This document shows positions 9,582 through 18,837 of a DNA stretch of 64,000 nt, in pieces. A program made the position numbers and the translations under genes. Source of the stretch: Phycisphaerae bacterium (GTDB lineage: Bacteria > Planctomycetota > Phycisphaerae > Phycisphaerales > SM1A02); NCBI GenBank assembly GCA_016795035.1, contig JAEUIT010000097.1:310001-374000 (forward strand), given 5' to 3'. Numbering within the stretch: the stretch's first letter is position 1; each line of letters begins with the position of its first letter. The notes beneath the pieces were generated by a model. That model saw nothing but the letters and a program-made list of their open reading frames with translations, ran no database searches and had not been told where the DNA came from.

Positions 9582-10969
9582 CCCCATGCGCCGAGCAGTA
9601 TGCCAAGGTCGGCGCTGTCGGTGGTGCCGTCGTTGTTGAGATCGGCGTCGCGCGTGCCCCAGGCGCCGAGGAGGATCGAAAGATCCTTCGGTCCGACCGA
9701 GCCGTCGCAGTCAAGATCGGCCGCCGCGCACGCGGGCTCCGTGTAGTACGCCGTGAAGTTCGTGCTCGTACCTGCAACGAGGAGTGTGCCGTCGCCGGTG
9801 AGGACGGGGCCGCCCTGATTGAGATTCACGACGGGCAGCGACCAGCGCAGCGAGAGATCGGGATTGAACGAGTAGATCGTGCCGGGGAAGCCGCCGTTGC
9901 CGTAGAAGATCGTGCCTTCCTGATCGACGGCGACATGCGACTGCGTGATCTGCGCGGTCACGGTCTGCAGCGACTCCGCGAGGAGCGCGCCCGTGGCCTG
10001 GTCGCGCTTCTGCAGCTTGCCGTTGAAGCCGAGCATGACGACTCCTCCGTCGGGCGTGATGCCGTGCTGGCTGCCGGCGCCGGCGATCGCGGCCTCCTTC
10101 CACACGAACTCGAAGGCCGTGCCGGTGTCCTTCCACGCATAGAAGAAGTCGACCGCCTGGTTCGACTGCGTGCGGGCGTAGAACACCATGCCGTTCGGCC
10201 CGCACATCGGCGTGTTCTGCGACAGGAATCCGGGCATGACGGGGCTCGAGTAGAGCTTCTGCCCGGTGTCGATGTCGAGGCGCGTGAGGACCTGCCCGCC
10301 CGGTCCGACCTCGTCGATGTAGAGCGCGTTGCCGCTGCGCGCGGGGCCGCAGTCGCCGCTCACCGAGCAGCTGCGCACGGTGTTCCATACGGTCGAGCCG
10401 TCGAGCGCGCTCACGCGGCGCACATACAAGTGCGTGGCGAAGATCGGATCGCCGTTGTCGGCGAAGACAACACCGTCGTACGCACCGGTTGCGACTTCCT
10501 CGGCGCTCGTCCACACGATCGCGCCGGTCTCGGCGTTCAGGCAGTACACCGGCGCCGACACGCTCGACCCGTTGCCGCCACGGCCGACATAGACCTTGCC
10601 GTTCGAGACGCCGTACACGTTCGTCGTCCAGTCGCCGCTCACGTAGGGCGTCGCGAAGTTCCAGAGGGGCGCGCCATCGGAGACCCGAATCGCATAGACC
10701 TTCGACTCGTTCGGCACGCCACTCGGGACGAACCCGGTCTGCCGCACGACGAAGAGCCGATTCCCTTCGACTGCCGGGCTCCACGCGATCACCGAGTTCG
10801 GCGCGCCACTCCAGCGCACACTCGGCGTTGCAGGTCCGACCGCGTCGACGAGTCCGTTGCGACACTCGTTGCCGCCGAGGTTTGACCAATCTCCAAGAGG
10901 AGCGGCGACGGCAAACGGAGCGACCACGATGGCGGCGAGAACGGCGAGTGCGGAGGGAGTTCGGCGCAT
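9578..10969 (-). CDS. Secreted PQQ-like beta-propeller protein with dockerin-like C-terminus
   Basis: The protein has 463 residues from ATG 10969, chosen because it gives a clear signal peptide (MRRTPSALAVLAAIVVAPFA, cleavage after AVA). A long beta-propeller with PQQ/outer-membrane BamB-like blades follows (VYAIRVSDGAPLWNFATPY, YCLNAETGAIVWTSA, ...QEGTIFYGNGG). The C-terminus has two dockerin-like units, LDCDGSVGPKDLSILLGAWG and LNNDGTTDSADLGILLGAWG. It is probably exported and attached to a cell-surface or extracellular structure. No cofactor-binding residues can be assigned, so I do not claim enzymatic activity. Confidence 0.85.
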   Translation of the reverse strand: MRRTPSALAVLAAIVVAPFAVAAPLGDWSNLGGNECRNGLVDAVGPATPSVRWSGAPNSVIAWSPAVEGNRLFVVRQTGFVPSGVPNESKVYAIRVSDGAPLWNFATPYVSGDWTTNVYGVSNGKVYVGRGGNGSSVSAPVYCLNAETGAIVWTSAEEVATGAYDGVVFADNGDPIFATHLYVRRVSALDGSTVWNTVRSCSVSGDCGPARSGNALYIDEVGPGGQVLTRLDIDTGQKLYSSPVMPGFLSQNTPMCGPNGMVFYARTQSNQAVDFFYAWKDTGTAFEFVWKEAAIAGAGSQHGITPDGGVVMLGFNGKLQKRDQATGALLAESLQTVTAQITQSHVAVDQEGTIFYGNGGFPGTIYSFNPDLSLRWSLPVVNLNQGGPVLTGDGTLLVAGTSTNFTAYYTEPACAAADLDCDGSVGPKDLSILLGAWGTRDADLNNDGTTDSADLGILLGAWG

Positions 10970-11258
10970 GCCGCGAGCGTACTGAGGCGACGAGATCGAT
11001 GCGAGCGTCCTTCGCGAGGGCAGCGGAACCCCCTCGCATGCAACGGAGAGATTGCCGAAAAATCGCCGCTCCGCTGCGGCGATCGCATTCGACCCTTCGT
11101 ATTGCATTACGGAAGCGGGGCAATTCGTGCCTGCGGCGGTTCTCCGCTCAGGCTGTGTGTAGGGAACGGCGATCGGAACTCACTGCGCCGACGGTGTCGG
11201 CCAGCAGTTCTCGGGCGTCGCTCGTGGCTTCCCGAGTGCATTCGTCAAAGGTGATCCA
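10970..11258. other. Divergent intergenic region
   Basis: This 289-base gap separates the divergently transcribed beta-propeller gene (minus) and PEP-CTERM-like gene (plus). It should hold both promoters. It contains one TGCAACG core at 11039 followed by GAGAG. I see no strong promoter boxes and no RNA gene. Confidence 0.5.
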
Positions 11259-11873
11259 ATGAATCAGCACCCGACCGTTCTCGCCCGGTGGGCCGGCGCC
11301 GCAGTGGTGACGTGGATGGCAACCGCGCCCGCATCGGCGGCGATCACGACCTTCGTCGACGATCCAAACGGCTTCTTCGCAGCCGCCGGTCCGACGACGT
11401 TGATCGACTTCGTCGAACCTCCTGGTGGACCCGGGCCGATCGCTCCTGAGACGTATCTTGCCGAAGGTTTGATTCTCTCGGCGTCGATCGTGAGCGCGCC
11501 CATCTTCAGCCTTACCAATGAGGACGGAAGCTACGGCTTCTCGGATGGTTGGGGCTTTGGTCCACTGGACCCAGCGAACGTGGCATTCGACTTTAGCCAG
11601 CCCATCGCGGCGTTTGCTTTTGAGAGGTACCTCTCCAATCAAAACGTGTCTTGCTCATTCTTTATGGATGGCACGCTCGTCGGGCAATCGACTTTCCCGC
11701 TGAATTTGCCTTCGGGGCCGCACTTCGTCGGATGGACGACTTCATTCACCTTTGACCGCGTCGTTCTGAACACGAGCGACGTCGACAACATCTACTTCGG
11801 CGTGGTTCCCGCCCCCAGCGTGCTCGCAGTCTTCGCGCTCGCCGGATGCCGTCGCGGTCGCCGCCGTCGTTGA
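11259..11873 (+). CDS. Secreted PEP-CTERM-like protein
   Basis: The 204-residue protein begins with a signal peptide (ending TAPASA) preceded by a reasonable ribosome site (AAAGGTG, 6 bases before the ATG). The body is a beta-rich domain with no recognisable enzyme motif. The C-terminus is VVPAPSVLAVFALAG followed by CRRGRRRR: a VPAP motif, one hydrophobic helix and an Arg-rich end. This is the layout of PEP-CTERM sorting signals cut by exosortases. The exosortase itself is not in the window. It is the only gene of its transcription unit, closed by the terminator at 11895. Confidence 0.8.
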   Translation: MNQHPTVLARWAGAAVVTWMATAPASAAITTFVDDPNGFFAAAGPTTLIDFVEPPGGPGPIAPETYLAEGLILSASIVSAPIFSLTNEDGSYGFSDGWGFGPLDPANVAFDFSQPIAAFAFERYLSNQNVSCSFFMDGTLVGQSTFPLNLPSGPHFVGWTTSFTFDRVVLNTSDVDNIYFGVVPAPSVLAVFALAGCRRGRRRR

Positions 11874-11894
11874 CAACGCTTCCCTACTCAAAAC

Positions 11895-11926
11895 AAAACT
11901 CCCCCGCCACTCGGCGGGGGAGTTTT
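11895..11926. terminator. Bidirectional intrinsic terminator
   Basis: An 11-base stem, ACTCCCCCGCC/GGCGGGGGAGT, closes a four-base loop. It is preceded by an A-tract and followed by TTTT, so it works in both directions between the convergent PEP-CTERM and dehydrogenase genes. Confidence 0.93.
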
Positions 11927-11957
11927 CATGTCTGCGTTGCAGCCGTAGTCGTCTCGC

Positions 11958-13031
11958 TCAGCGAGCGCCCGCGAGTTGCGGCTTCTTCGCGCCGGCGGCG
12001 ATCTTGCGCTTCGCGTAGGTCACGGCGGCGGCGGCGGTCGACGGCATGGAGGCCGCTTCCTTGAGAACCGCGCTCGTCGTCCCTTCGATCTGATCGATCT
12101 TCTTGTCGATCTGCGCCTCGGTGAGGCCGAGGTAGAGACCGGCGAGACGAATCAGGCCGCCCGCGTTCGCGACGAAGTCGGGCGAGTAGAGGATGCCGCG
12201 CTTGGTGAGAAGCGCGCCGTCAGAGTCGGGCACGCGGAGCTGGTTGTTCGCGGTGCCGCAGACGATTCCGCACTTCAGGCCTTCGATCGTCTTCGCGTCG
12301 AGAACGCCGCCGAGCGCGCACGGCGCCAAGATGTCGACCTTCTCCGTGAAGAGGTTGCGGTCGTTGCCGAGGGCGACGCAGCCGAGCTCTTCGACCGCGC
12401 GCTTGACGGTCGGCACGTGCACGTCGGTCACGAGGACCGCAGCGCCGGCCTGGCGAAGGAGCTTCGCGAGCCGATAGCCCGTCGCGCCGACGCCTTGGAT
12501 GCCGACCGTGAGATTCGAGAAGTCGACCTTCTTGCCGAGGTGCGCGAGGCACGCCTTCATCGAGTTGAAGCAGCCAAGCGCGGTGTACGGCGACGGGTCG
12601 CCGCCATGCGACACCGTGTTGCCGCCCATGACGTGCTTCGTCTCCATCGCCATCCAGTCGCAGAACTGCGGGCTGACACCGACGTCTTCGGCCGCGATGT
12701 ACGCGCCGTTCATCGTGTCGACGAAGCGACCCATCGCGCGGGCCTCGGCCTCGGTCGGCTGATGGTCCGACTTCGGCATGAGGATGATCGACTTGGCGCC
12801 GCCCATCGCGAGGTCGGCGGCGGCGGCCTTGTACGTCATGCCTTCCGAGAGGCGAAGGACGTCGAAGAGCGCCTCGCCTTCGTTCGCGTAGCACCAGCGC
12901 CGCGTGCCGCCGAGCGCGTTGCCGAGCACGGTCGAGTGAATGGCGATGATCGCGCGAAGGCCGGTGGCCGGGTCCTGGTGGAAGGCCACGCGCTCGTGGC
13001 CGTAGGAAACCATTTCGTGAAGAACGTTCAT
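11958..13031 (-). CDS. ldh: Leucine/amino-acid dehydrogenase (Glu/Leu/Phe/Val dehydrogenase family)
   Basis: The 357-residue protein matches leucine dehydrogenase in size and motifs. LGGTRRW and MTYKAAAADLAMGGAKSII hold the catalytic lysines of the substrate domain, AEDVGVS and THVMGG-like KHVMGGNT follow, and GIQGVGATGYRLAKLL is the NAD-binding Rossmann loop. I start at ATG 13031; the open frame upstream is not conserved-looking. The enzyme reversibly deaminates branched-chain amino acids to 2-oxoacids. It is last in a minus-strand run with enoyl-CoA hydratase and acyl-CoA dehydrogenase, which fits branched-chain amino acid breakdown. The gene symbol is by family resemblance (leucine dehydrogenase); specificity is not proven. 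Confidence 0.88.
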   Translation of the reverse strand: MNVLHEMVSYGHERVAFHQDPATGLRAIIAIHSTVLGNALGGTRRWCYANEGEALFDVLRLSEGMTYKAAAADLAMGGAKSIILMPKSDHQPTEAEARAMGRFVDTMNGAYIAAEDVGVSPQFCDWMAMETKHVMGGNTVSHGGDPSPYTALGCFNSMKACLAHLGKKVDFSNLTVGIQGVGATGYRLAKLLRQAGAAVLVTDVHVPTVKRAVEELGCVALGNDRNLFTEKVDILAPCALGGVLDAKTIEGLKCGIVCGTANNQLRVPDSDGALLTKRGILYSPDFVANAGGLIRLAGLYLGLTEAQIDKKIDQIEGTTSAVLKEAASMPSTAAAAVTYAKRKIAAGAKKPQLAGAR

Positions 13032-13096
13032 TGGTGGAAGGTGGGTAGGCGAGAGAGAACGGGGCGAAGTCGTTTGACGATGAGCCGTGCGCGACG

Positions 13097-15040
13097 TCAG
13101 GTCTTCTGCGGCGCGAGCGGGCCGGTGTAGATCGAACCGGAGCCGAACTGCGGGATGCCCTCGGTCGGCTCGGGGCGACCCTTGCCGCGCGCCGAGTTGT
13201 CGGGCGTGCGCTCGGGAATGTCGTAGTCGGAGTTGGGCAGCGTGTCGGCCCACTTCAAGACCGAGGCGCCGGCGCGACGGAGCGAATCGTCGTGGTTGAT
13301 CGAGAGCTCGCGCAGGGCGACCGCGATCTCGTGGTTCGCGATCGCGCACAGGTGCGACACGACGTTCATCTCGTACTCGAGCTGCGCGCCGTCGAGGCCG
13401 GTGCGGATGTTCGCGTCGAGCCGGCTCAGGCTGCACGACATCGCGTGGATCCACATCGCAGAGTGCGAGAGCCGCTGCTGCACGAGCTGATTCGTGACGA
13501 GCTTCTCCTCGTGGTTCTTGAACGCGAGCTTCACCTGATGGCTGTGCTCGCGGATGCGGAGCATGAGCTCGGCCGCGAGGTTCGAGAGCTTCGCGTGGAT
13601 CTTGCCGAAGGTCGGCACCGGCCGACGAATCCCGAGGAAGAGCTCCGACGCGATGCGAAGGCCCGCGCCGATGTTCTTGGTCGGATTGTTCTTCACCGCG
13701 AGCATCCACTCGCCGAGCTGCTTCGAGCCGTACGCGAAGATGAACGAGTGCATGATCTCGTTCGCGCCTTCAACGATGATGTTGATGCGCGAATCGCGCC
13801 AGATGCGCTCGACGTCGTTCTCGGTCATGTACGACTCGCCGCCCATGATCTGGATCGCGTCGTTCACGGTTCGGTAGCCGTACTCCGAACAGAAGATCTT
13901 GCACATCGCGGTCTCGAGCATGATGTCGTCGTCGCCGCGATCGAGGAAGCCGGTCGTCATGTAGAGCATGGCGTCCATCGCGTACGTGTACGCGGCCATG
14001 CGGGCGAGCTTGTCCTGCACAAGATCGAACTCGCCGAGCGGGCGATCGAACTGGTAGCGGTACTTCGCCCACTTCGCGGCCTGCTCGAACGCGTACGTCG
14101 CGCCGCCCAACATGCCGGCGCTCAGCGTGCAGCGACCGTAGTTGAGGCAGGTCATCGCGATCTTGAAGCCCAAGCCCTCCTTCGCGAGGAGGTTCTCCTT
14201 CGGCACCTTCACGTTCGTGAGGCGGATGCGCGCCTGCCACGTGCCGCGAATGCCGCACTTCGAGCGGTTCCGGCTGAAGATGTCGACGCCGGGCATGTCA
14301 GGCGTGCAGATGAGCGCCGTGACGACTTCCTTCTCCTTGCCTTCCTTGTCCTTCACCTTCTGCTTCGCCATCACGGTGAAGAGGCCCGAAAGCGCGCCGG
14401 AGGTCGCCCACTTCTTCTCGCCGTTCAGGATGTAGTGCGAGCCGTCGGCGCTGAGCTCGCAGCGGGTTTCCTGGCCGCCGGCGTCGCAGCCGACGTTGGG
14501 CTCGCTCAGGCAGAACGCGCTGAGCGTGTCCTTCGCCATGCGGGGCAGGAAGCGCTTCTTCTGCTCGTCGTTGCCGAAGAGCATGAGGGCTTTGCAGCCG
14601 ATCGACTGGTGCGCCGAGACTAACACGGCGGTGGAGCCGCAGGTTCGGCCGATGCGCTCAAGCGCGCGGTTGTAGCTCGTGATGCCGAAGCCGCCGCCGC
14701 CGTACTCCTTCGCGATCGTCATCCCGAGGACGCCGAGGTCGAAGAGCTTCTGGATGACCCACTGCGGGATCTCCTGCTTCTGGTCGATCTCGAAGCGCGG
14801 GTGTTCGGTGCGCAGGTACTCGTCGAGCTTCGCGAGAAGCTGGTCGCAGCGCGCCGTCTCCTCCGCGTTGATCGACGGATAGGGGAAGGCGAGGTCTTCG
14901 CGGAAGTTGCCCCAGAAGACGTTCTTGAGAAACCCCATCGTCATGGGGTCGGGTCCGAGCATCTCCTGCGCCGCTTCGATCTGCTTGCGGTCCTTCTCGG
15001 AGATGTTCTTGAGGTCCTTCGCGAGGTTGGTGTTGCTCAT
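13097..15040 (-). CDS. Acyl-CoA dehydrogenase (long, VLCAD/ACAD9-like)
   Basis: The 647-residue flavoprotein contains the acyl-CoA dehydrogenase core: GMTIAKEYGGGGFG, FCLSEPNVGCDAG with NGEKKWATSG for FAD/substrate binding, GKAQ-like helical C-domain with YRFDRPLGEFDLVQ, and IIVEGANEIMHSFI, where the Glu is the likely catalytic base at the VLCAD-type position. It is longer than the 380-residue family norm because of an extra N-terminal segment of about 100 residues and a C-terminal helical extension of about 180, as in VLCAD and ACAD9. It introduces the alpha-beta double bond in acyl-CoA. It lies between enoyl-CoA hydratase and leucine dehydrogenase genes. Confidence 0.92.
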   Translation of the reverse strand: MSNTNLAKDLKNISEKDRKQIEAAQEMLGPDPMTMGFLKNVFWGNFREDLAFPYPSINAEETARCDQLLAKLDEYLRTEHPRFEIDQKQEIPQWVIQKLFDLGVLGMTIAKEYGGGGFGITSYNRALERIGRTCGSTAVLVSAHQSIGCKALMLFGNDEQKKRFLPRMAKDTLSAFCLSEPNVGCDAGGQETRCELSADGSHYILNGEKKWATSGALSGLFTVMAKQKVKDKEGKEKEVVTALICTPDMPGVDIFSRNRSKCGIRGTWQARIRLTNVKVPKENLLAKEGLGFKIAMTCLNYGRCTLSAGMLGGATYAFEQAAKWAKYRYQFDRPLGEFDLVQDKLARMAAYTYAMDAMLYMTTGFLDRGDDDIMLETAMCKIFCSEYGYRTVNDAIQIMGGESYMTENDVERIWRDSRINIIVEGANEIMHSFIFAYGSKQLGEWMLAVKNNPTKNIGAGLRIASELFLGIRRPVPTFGKIHAKLSNLAAELMLRIREHSHQVKLAFKNHEEKLVTNQLVQQRLSHSAMWIHAMSCSLSRLDANIRTGLDGAQLEYEMNVVSHLCAIANHEIAVALRELSINHDDSLRRAGASVLKWADTLPNSDYDIPERTPDNSARGKGRPEPTEGIPQFGSGSIYTGPLAPQKT

Positions 15041-15132
15041 CGACGTGTCCTGAGAGAATGGCCGCCTGCAACGGAGAGTTGGCGACCCGAGTCAAGCCTG
15101 GAGGTTTGGGGCTGGAGGTTTCGAGACGGGAA

Positions 15133-16050
15133 TCAGGCCTTCGCGAAGAAGGCTTCGAGCTTGGCGCGCGCTTCGGGCGTGTGCCGAAGGCGAATCAGAT
15201 GTCGTCGTTCCGCGTCGACGGCGCTGGTCCAGCCGCTGCGCAGACCGATCTCGACGGCATCAAGCACGGCGCTGGCCGCCGGCGATGGTTCGCCCGGAAC
15301 GCTGGAGAGTGTAGAGCGAGCGGCCGAAAGTCCCGAAGCGACGCGTTCGCGGGACCCGGCATCGATCGCGACAGGGTGTGGGAGACCTTCGGTCCGGGAA
15401 TGTTCGCGGACCCGCTCTCGGACCCAGTGCAGCGCGGCTTCGCGGAGGTCGGCCACCGGCACCGTCTGCGCAAACAGGCCGTCTGGAGCCTCGTTCGACT
15501 TCCACGTCTCGCCGATCGCCGTCGCCCGGATCGCGGTCGCGGGATCGATCCGCGCCGGCAACATCTGCGTGCCGCCCCACCCCGGGCAAATGCCCAGACC
15601 GGCCTCGGGGAGACCGATGCGGTAGGGCTTGTCGGTGGCTGCGGTGGCGGCGCCGATGAGCGCGTCGCAGTGCATCGCGATCTCGAGGCCGCCGCCGAGC
15701 GCGCTGGAGTTGATGGCCGCGACCGACGGGCACGGCAACGACGAGATGCGCCCGAACGCATCGGCGCCGGCCTTCAGATACGCATCGAGGCCGTTGTCGT
15801 CGAGGCCGTCGATCTCGGCGAGATCCGCGCCTGCAACGAAGACTCGCGCGCTGGCCGAGAGGAGCACGAACCCGGTCGGCGCGGGACCGGTCGCAAGGTC
15901 GTCGAAGAAGCGCCGGATCTGATCGATGAGCCAGGCGTCGAGGACGACGACGCCTCCGCGCGGCTTCGACGGATTCGGGATCAGCGACAGGAGGACGATG
16001 CCGTCGGAGGTGCGTTCGGCCGGCAGCGATGAAGGCGTGGTGGTGGCCAT
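15133..16050 (-). CDS. Enoyl-CoA hydratase/isomerase family protein
   Basis: The protein is 305 residues from ATG 16050. The crotonase fold is shown by VFVAGADLAEIDGL (first oxyanion-hole strand), NSSALGGGLEIAMHCDALIG (second), and GLPEAGLGICPGWGGTQMLP. The acidic residue of GLPEAGLG matches one catalytic Glu of hydratases. A 75-residue C-terminal extension is of unclear role. It is the first gene of the set leading to acyl-CoA dehydrogenase (93 bases downstream) and leucine dehydrogenase, and would hydrate the enoyl-CoA produced by the former. The 121-base gap to the divergent lipase gene must hold its promoter. Confidence 0.88.
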   Translation of the reverse strand: MATTTPSSLPAERTSDGIVLLSLIPNPSKPRGGVVVLDAWLIDQIRRFFDDLATGPAPTGFVLLSASARVFVAGADLAEIDGLDDNGLDAYLKAGADAFGRISSLPCPSVAAINSSALGGGLEIAMHCDALIGAATAATDKPYRIGLPEAGLGICPGWGGTQMLPARIDPATAIRATAIGETWKSNEAPDGLFAQTVPVADLREAALHWVRERVREHSRTEGLPHPVAIDAGSRERVASGLSAARSTLSSVPGEPSPAASAVLDAVEIGLRSGWTSAVDAERRHLIRLRHTPEARAKLEAFFAKA

Positions 16051-16171
16051 GGGCGAGTCGCAGATCGTACAGGCTCGCCATGGGCGACCACCAATGCGGA
16101 CGCGCGACGCGTCCGCGCATTCGCACGGCATTTCCCGCTGGAATCCGGGGCCATCCACGTATCTTCGGGCC

Positions 16172-18109
16172 ATGCGACGAACCACAGCGTGGTCATGGGT
16201 GGGCACGATCGTGGCGAGCGTGCTCGCGACGGCGGCGAATGCGGGCGACCTTGCGGCGCGGGCGCGCGACCTTGCGGCGCCGGCGAGCGACATCACGTCG
16301 GGCGTCGTGGCGCCGCCAGCGCCGACGACGCACCGCTCGCGCGCGGCGATCCTCGAGCCGGGCGCCGAGCGCGTCGTGCGCTATGCGATCGACGAGGCGC
16401 GCGAGCTCTCGTTGGCGCTCCTCGCGCCGCCGGGAACGTCGCCGCGCGACCTCGGGCTGCGCCTGATCGCGCCCGACGGCACGGAACTCCGCGTTGCAGG
16501 CGCCGGCGGCGAGGTCGCGGCGCCGTCGCGCCTCGGCCGCGTGCGGCTCGCCGACGGAAACATCGGGCCGACGTTCGGCCTCGACGCCTGGGACGCAGTG
16601 CGATTCGACATCGAGCGGCCGATGCCCGGCACCTGGACGGTGCGCGGCGACGGCGATCAGTGGGCCGTGCTTGCGACCGACGACCGCGGCCCCGAGCTCT
16701 TGGCGCGGTGGACGACACCGGTGCACGTGGTCGGCAAGGAAAGCGCGATCGTGCTCGCGATCGACGGCGCCGCGCCCGCCGACGGCCGCGTGCGCGTCGA
16801 CGTGCGGGGCCCGACCGGCGCGCCGTGCGCCGTGGCGGTGCGCGACGCGGTCGCGCGGTTCGCGCCGACCGAGACCGGGCGGCACCTCGTGCGTGTCGAG
16901 GTCGTGGGTGCGCCGAACGCCGATCGCGCGCCGCGGACGCTGGGTCTCGTGATCGACGTCGGCGCGCCGGCGCGGATCGCGTCGGTGCGCCGCGAGGCCT
17001 CGACCGACGGCGTGCGCGAAGCGTGGCCGGTGCGGATCGACACGAACGACGTCTCCTTCGAATCGGTGTTCGTCGCCGGCGAAGTCTGGGCCACCGTGAA
17101 CGCGGCGACCATTCCGGTTGCTTGGGTCGGTTCGCTCGCGCCGCTCGTCGACGGCCCGAACGCCGCGCGCGAAGCGACGCTCACGTTCGACCGCCGCTGG
17201 CTCGTCGTTGCAGGCGTGCCCGAGGGCGCGCCGCTCGAACTTCGCAATCTCCGGATCCACGACCGCGACGCCTGGCTCGTGCGCGACCTCGTCTCGTCGT
17301 TGCCGCTCGGGCCTGCGGCGCTACCGCCCGCCGGCACGCCGATCGACCTCGACGAGATGCGCCTCGGCCGCGCCGGAGGTCACCCGGTTCCGATCTCGCT
17401 CGCGAGCCTGCCCGGTTCCGACGACGCGGCGGTCGGCAGCCACGCGCTCGTTCTCGTGCACGGCTACTGCTCGAGCGGCGTCACGTTTCCGCCGGCGCAG
17501 TTCTCGGGGCAAGTCGGCGTCTTCTTCGATCCGAACCAAGCCAAGTCGAACGACGCGTTCGCGCAGACGCTTCTCGGCTACACCAGCCAGTTCAAGAGTT
17601 TCGGCGTTGCAGCCCACAGCCAAGGCGGCCTCGCCAGCCTGCACCTCTACACGTTCTACTGGTCGGGCCTCGACTGGGCCGGTCCCGGCATCGGCGGCAA
17701 CACGCGGCTGATCCAGTCGGTCGCGAGCCCGTATCAGGGCACGCCGCTCGCGGGCAACCTCGCGATCCTCGGGCAGATCTTCGGAACGGGCTGCGGCGCG
17801 ATCACCGACCTCACCCCCGACGGGGCGGTCGCGTGGCTCTCGACGATCCCGACCTGGGCGCGACAGCGCGTGCACTACTGGACGACGTCGTTCGAGGACG
17901 GCCCGTTCCTCGACTACTGCAACCTCGTGACCGACTTCTTCCTGACCGATCCCGACGACGGCGTGATCGAGAAGATCCGCGGGCAACTCCCCGGCGCGAA
18001 CAACATGGGCCATGTCGAAGGCTGGTGCCACACGACCGGCATGGCCGACCCGCCGAACTACACCGACGCCGTCCGCAACGCGCAGATCAACACGCAAGCC
18101 GCCCGCTGA
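16172..18109 (+). CDS. Secreted lipase-like alpha/beta hydrolase
   Basis: The 645-residue protein has a signal peptide (MRRTTAWSWVGTIVASVLAT, cleavage after ANA). About 400 residues of beta-rich modules follow, with a pre-peptidase/P-domain-like stretch around LGLRLIAPDGTELRVAG. The C-terminal part is an alpha/beta hydrolase with LVLVHGYCSSG (oxyanion region) and the nucleophile elbow AAHSQGG (Ser483), followed by VASPYQGTPLAGNL, typical of lipases and PGAP1-like esterases. The catalytic His is probably in GHVEGWCHTTG near the C-terminus. The substrate is unknown. The next gene begins 22 bases downstream and probably shares the transcript. Confidence 0.8.
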   Translation: MRRTTAWSWVGTIVASVLATAANAGDLAARARDLAAPASDITSGVVAPPAPTTHRSRAAILEPGAERVVRYAIDEARELSLALLAPPGTSPRDLGLRLIAPDGTELRVAGAGGEVAAPSRLGRVRLADGNIGPTFGLDAWDAVRFDIERPMPGTWTVRGDGDQWAVLATDDRGPELLARWTTPVHVVGKESAIVLAIDGAAPADGRVRVDVRGPTGAPCAVAVRDAVARFAPTETGRHLVRVEVVGAPNADRAPRTLGLVIDVGAPARIASVRREASTDGVREAWPVRIDTNDVSFESVFVAGEVWATVNAATIPVAWVGSLAPLVDGPNAAREATLTFDRRWLVVAGVPEGAPLELRNLRIHDRDAWLVRDLVSSLPLGPAALPPAGTPIDLDEMRLGRAGGHPVPISLASLPGSDDAAVGSHALVLVHGYCSSGVTFPPAQFSGQVGVFFDPNQAKSNDAFAQTLLGYTSQFKSFGVAAHSQGGLASLHLYTFYWSGLDWAGPGIGGNTRLIQSVASPYQGTPLAGNLAILGQIFGTGCGAITDLTPDGAVAWLSTIPTWARQRVHYWTTSFEDGPFLDYCNLVTDFFLTDPDDGVIEKIRGQLPGANNMGHVEGWCHTTGMADPPNYTDAVRNAQINTQAAR

Positions 18110-18130
18110 GCCCGCACTCGGGAGAATTCC

Positions 18131-18829
18131 ATGCGTCGCACCCTTCCTGTCATCGTCGCAACGTGGAGCGCACTCGCCGTTGCAGCCGCCGACACCTACT
18201 GCACGAGCGGCACCACGCCGATCCCGGACGGCGCCTCGAGCGTCGCGCGAACGTTCGCCGTCGCGCTCCCCGCGAACGCCGTCGTGACGAATGTCACCGT
18301 CTCCGTCTCGGCGCAGCATCCGTGGGTCGGCGACCTCTCGCTCGTCCTGCGCGATCCCTCGGGACTCGACGTCGCGATCCTCGACCGACCCGGCATTCCG
18401 AGCCTCGGTTTCCCCGGACCGTGGGGCTGCGGCGGTGACAACCTGAACGCCACGTTCGTCGATGGAGCACCTGACGCGGAGTCCATGTGCTCGACGACCG
18501 CCGTGCCGGTGATCGCCGGGAACGTCTCGCCGTTGCAGCCGCTTTCGAGTTTCGTCGGCCGACCCGCTGCCGGCACCTGGACGCTCACGGCGAGCGACGC
18601 CGCCGCGTTCGACGCCGGCACGCTCGGCACCGTCTGCCTCACGATCGAGTACGGAACCGCCTGCCTCGGCGACCTCTCGGGCGACGGCCAGGTCGACGGC
18701 GCCGACCTCGGCCAACTGCTCGGCGCGTGGGGACCGTGCACGGGCTGCAACGCGGACCTCACCGGCGACGGCGTGATCGACGGCGGCGACCTCGCGATCG
18801 TCCTGGGCGCATGGGGCTCGTGCGACTGA
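18131..18829 (+). CDS. Secreted P-domain (proprotein convertase-like) protein with dockerin-like repeats
   Basis: The 232-residue protein has a short signal peptide (MRRTLPVIVATWSALAVAAA), and a GGGAGA ribosome site upstream supports ATG 18131. The central jelly-roll resembles the proprotein convertase P-domain: VTVSVSAQHPWVGDLSLVLR, DPSGLDVAIL and GTWTLTASDAAAFDAGTLGT. No protease domain is attached. The C-terminus has two dockerin-like units, GDLSGDGQVDGADLGQLLG and NADLTGDGVIDGGDLAIVLG. Stand-alone P-domains of this kind are common among secreted planctomycete proteins and are taken to aid folding or binding. It is likely co-transcribed with the lipase-like gene. Confidence 0.85.
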   Translation: MRRTLPVIVATWSALAVAAADTYCTSGTTPIPDGASSVARTFAVALPANAVVTNVTVSVSAQHPWVGDLSLVLRDPSGLDVAILDRPGIPSLGFPGPWGCGGDNLNATFVDGAPDAESMCSTTAVPVIAGNVSPLQPLSSFVGRPAAGTWTLTASDAAAFDAGTLGTVCLTIEYGTACLGDLSGDGQVDGADLGQLLGAWGPCTGCNADLTGDGVIDGGDLAIVLGAWGSCD

Positions 18830-18837
18830 CGCGCCCG

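Noticed and set aside
16172..18438. An alternative 749-codon frame overlapping the lipase-like gene
   Set aside because: It is almost all Arg/Ala/Asp, has no start context and crosses two genes with signal peptides.
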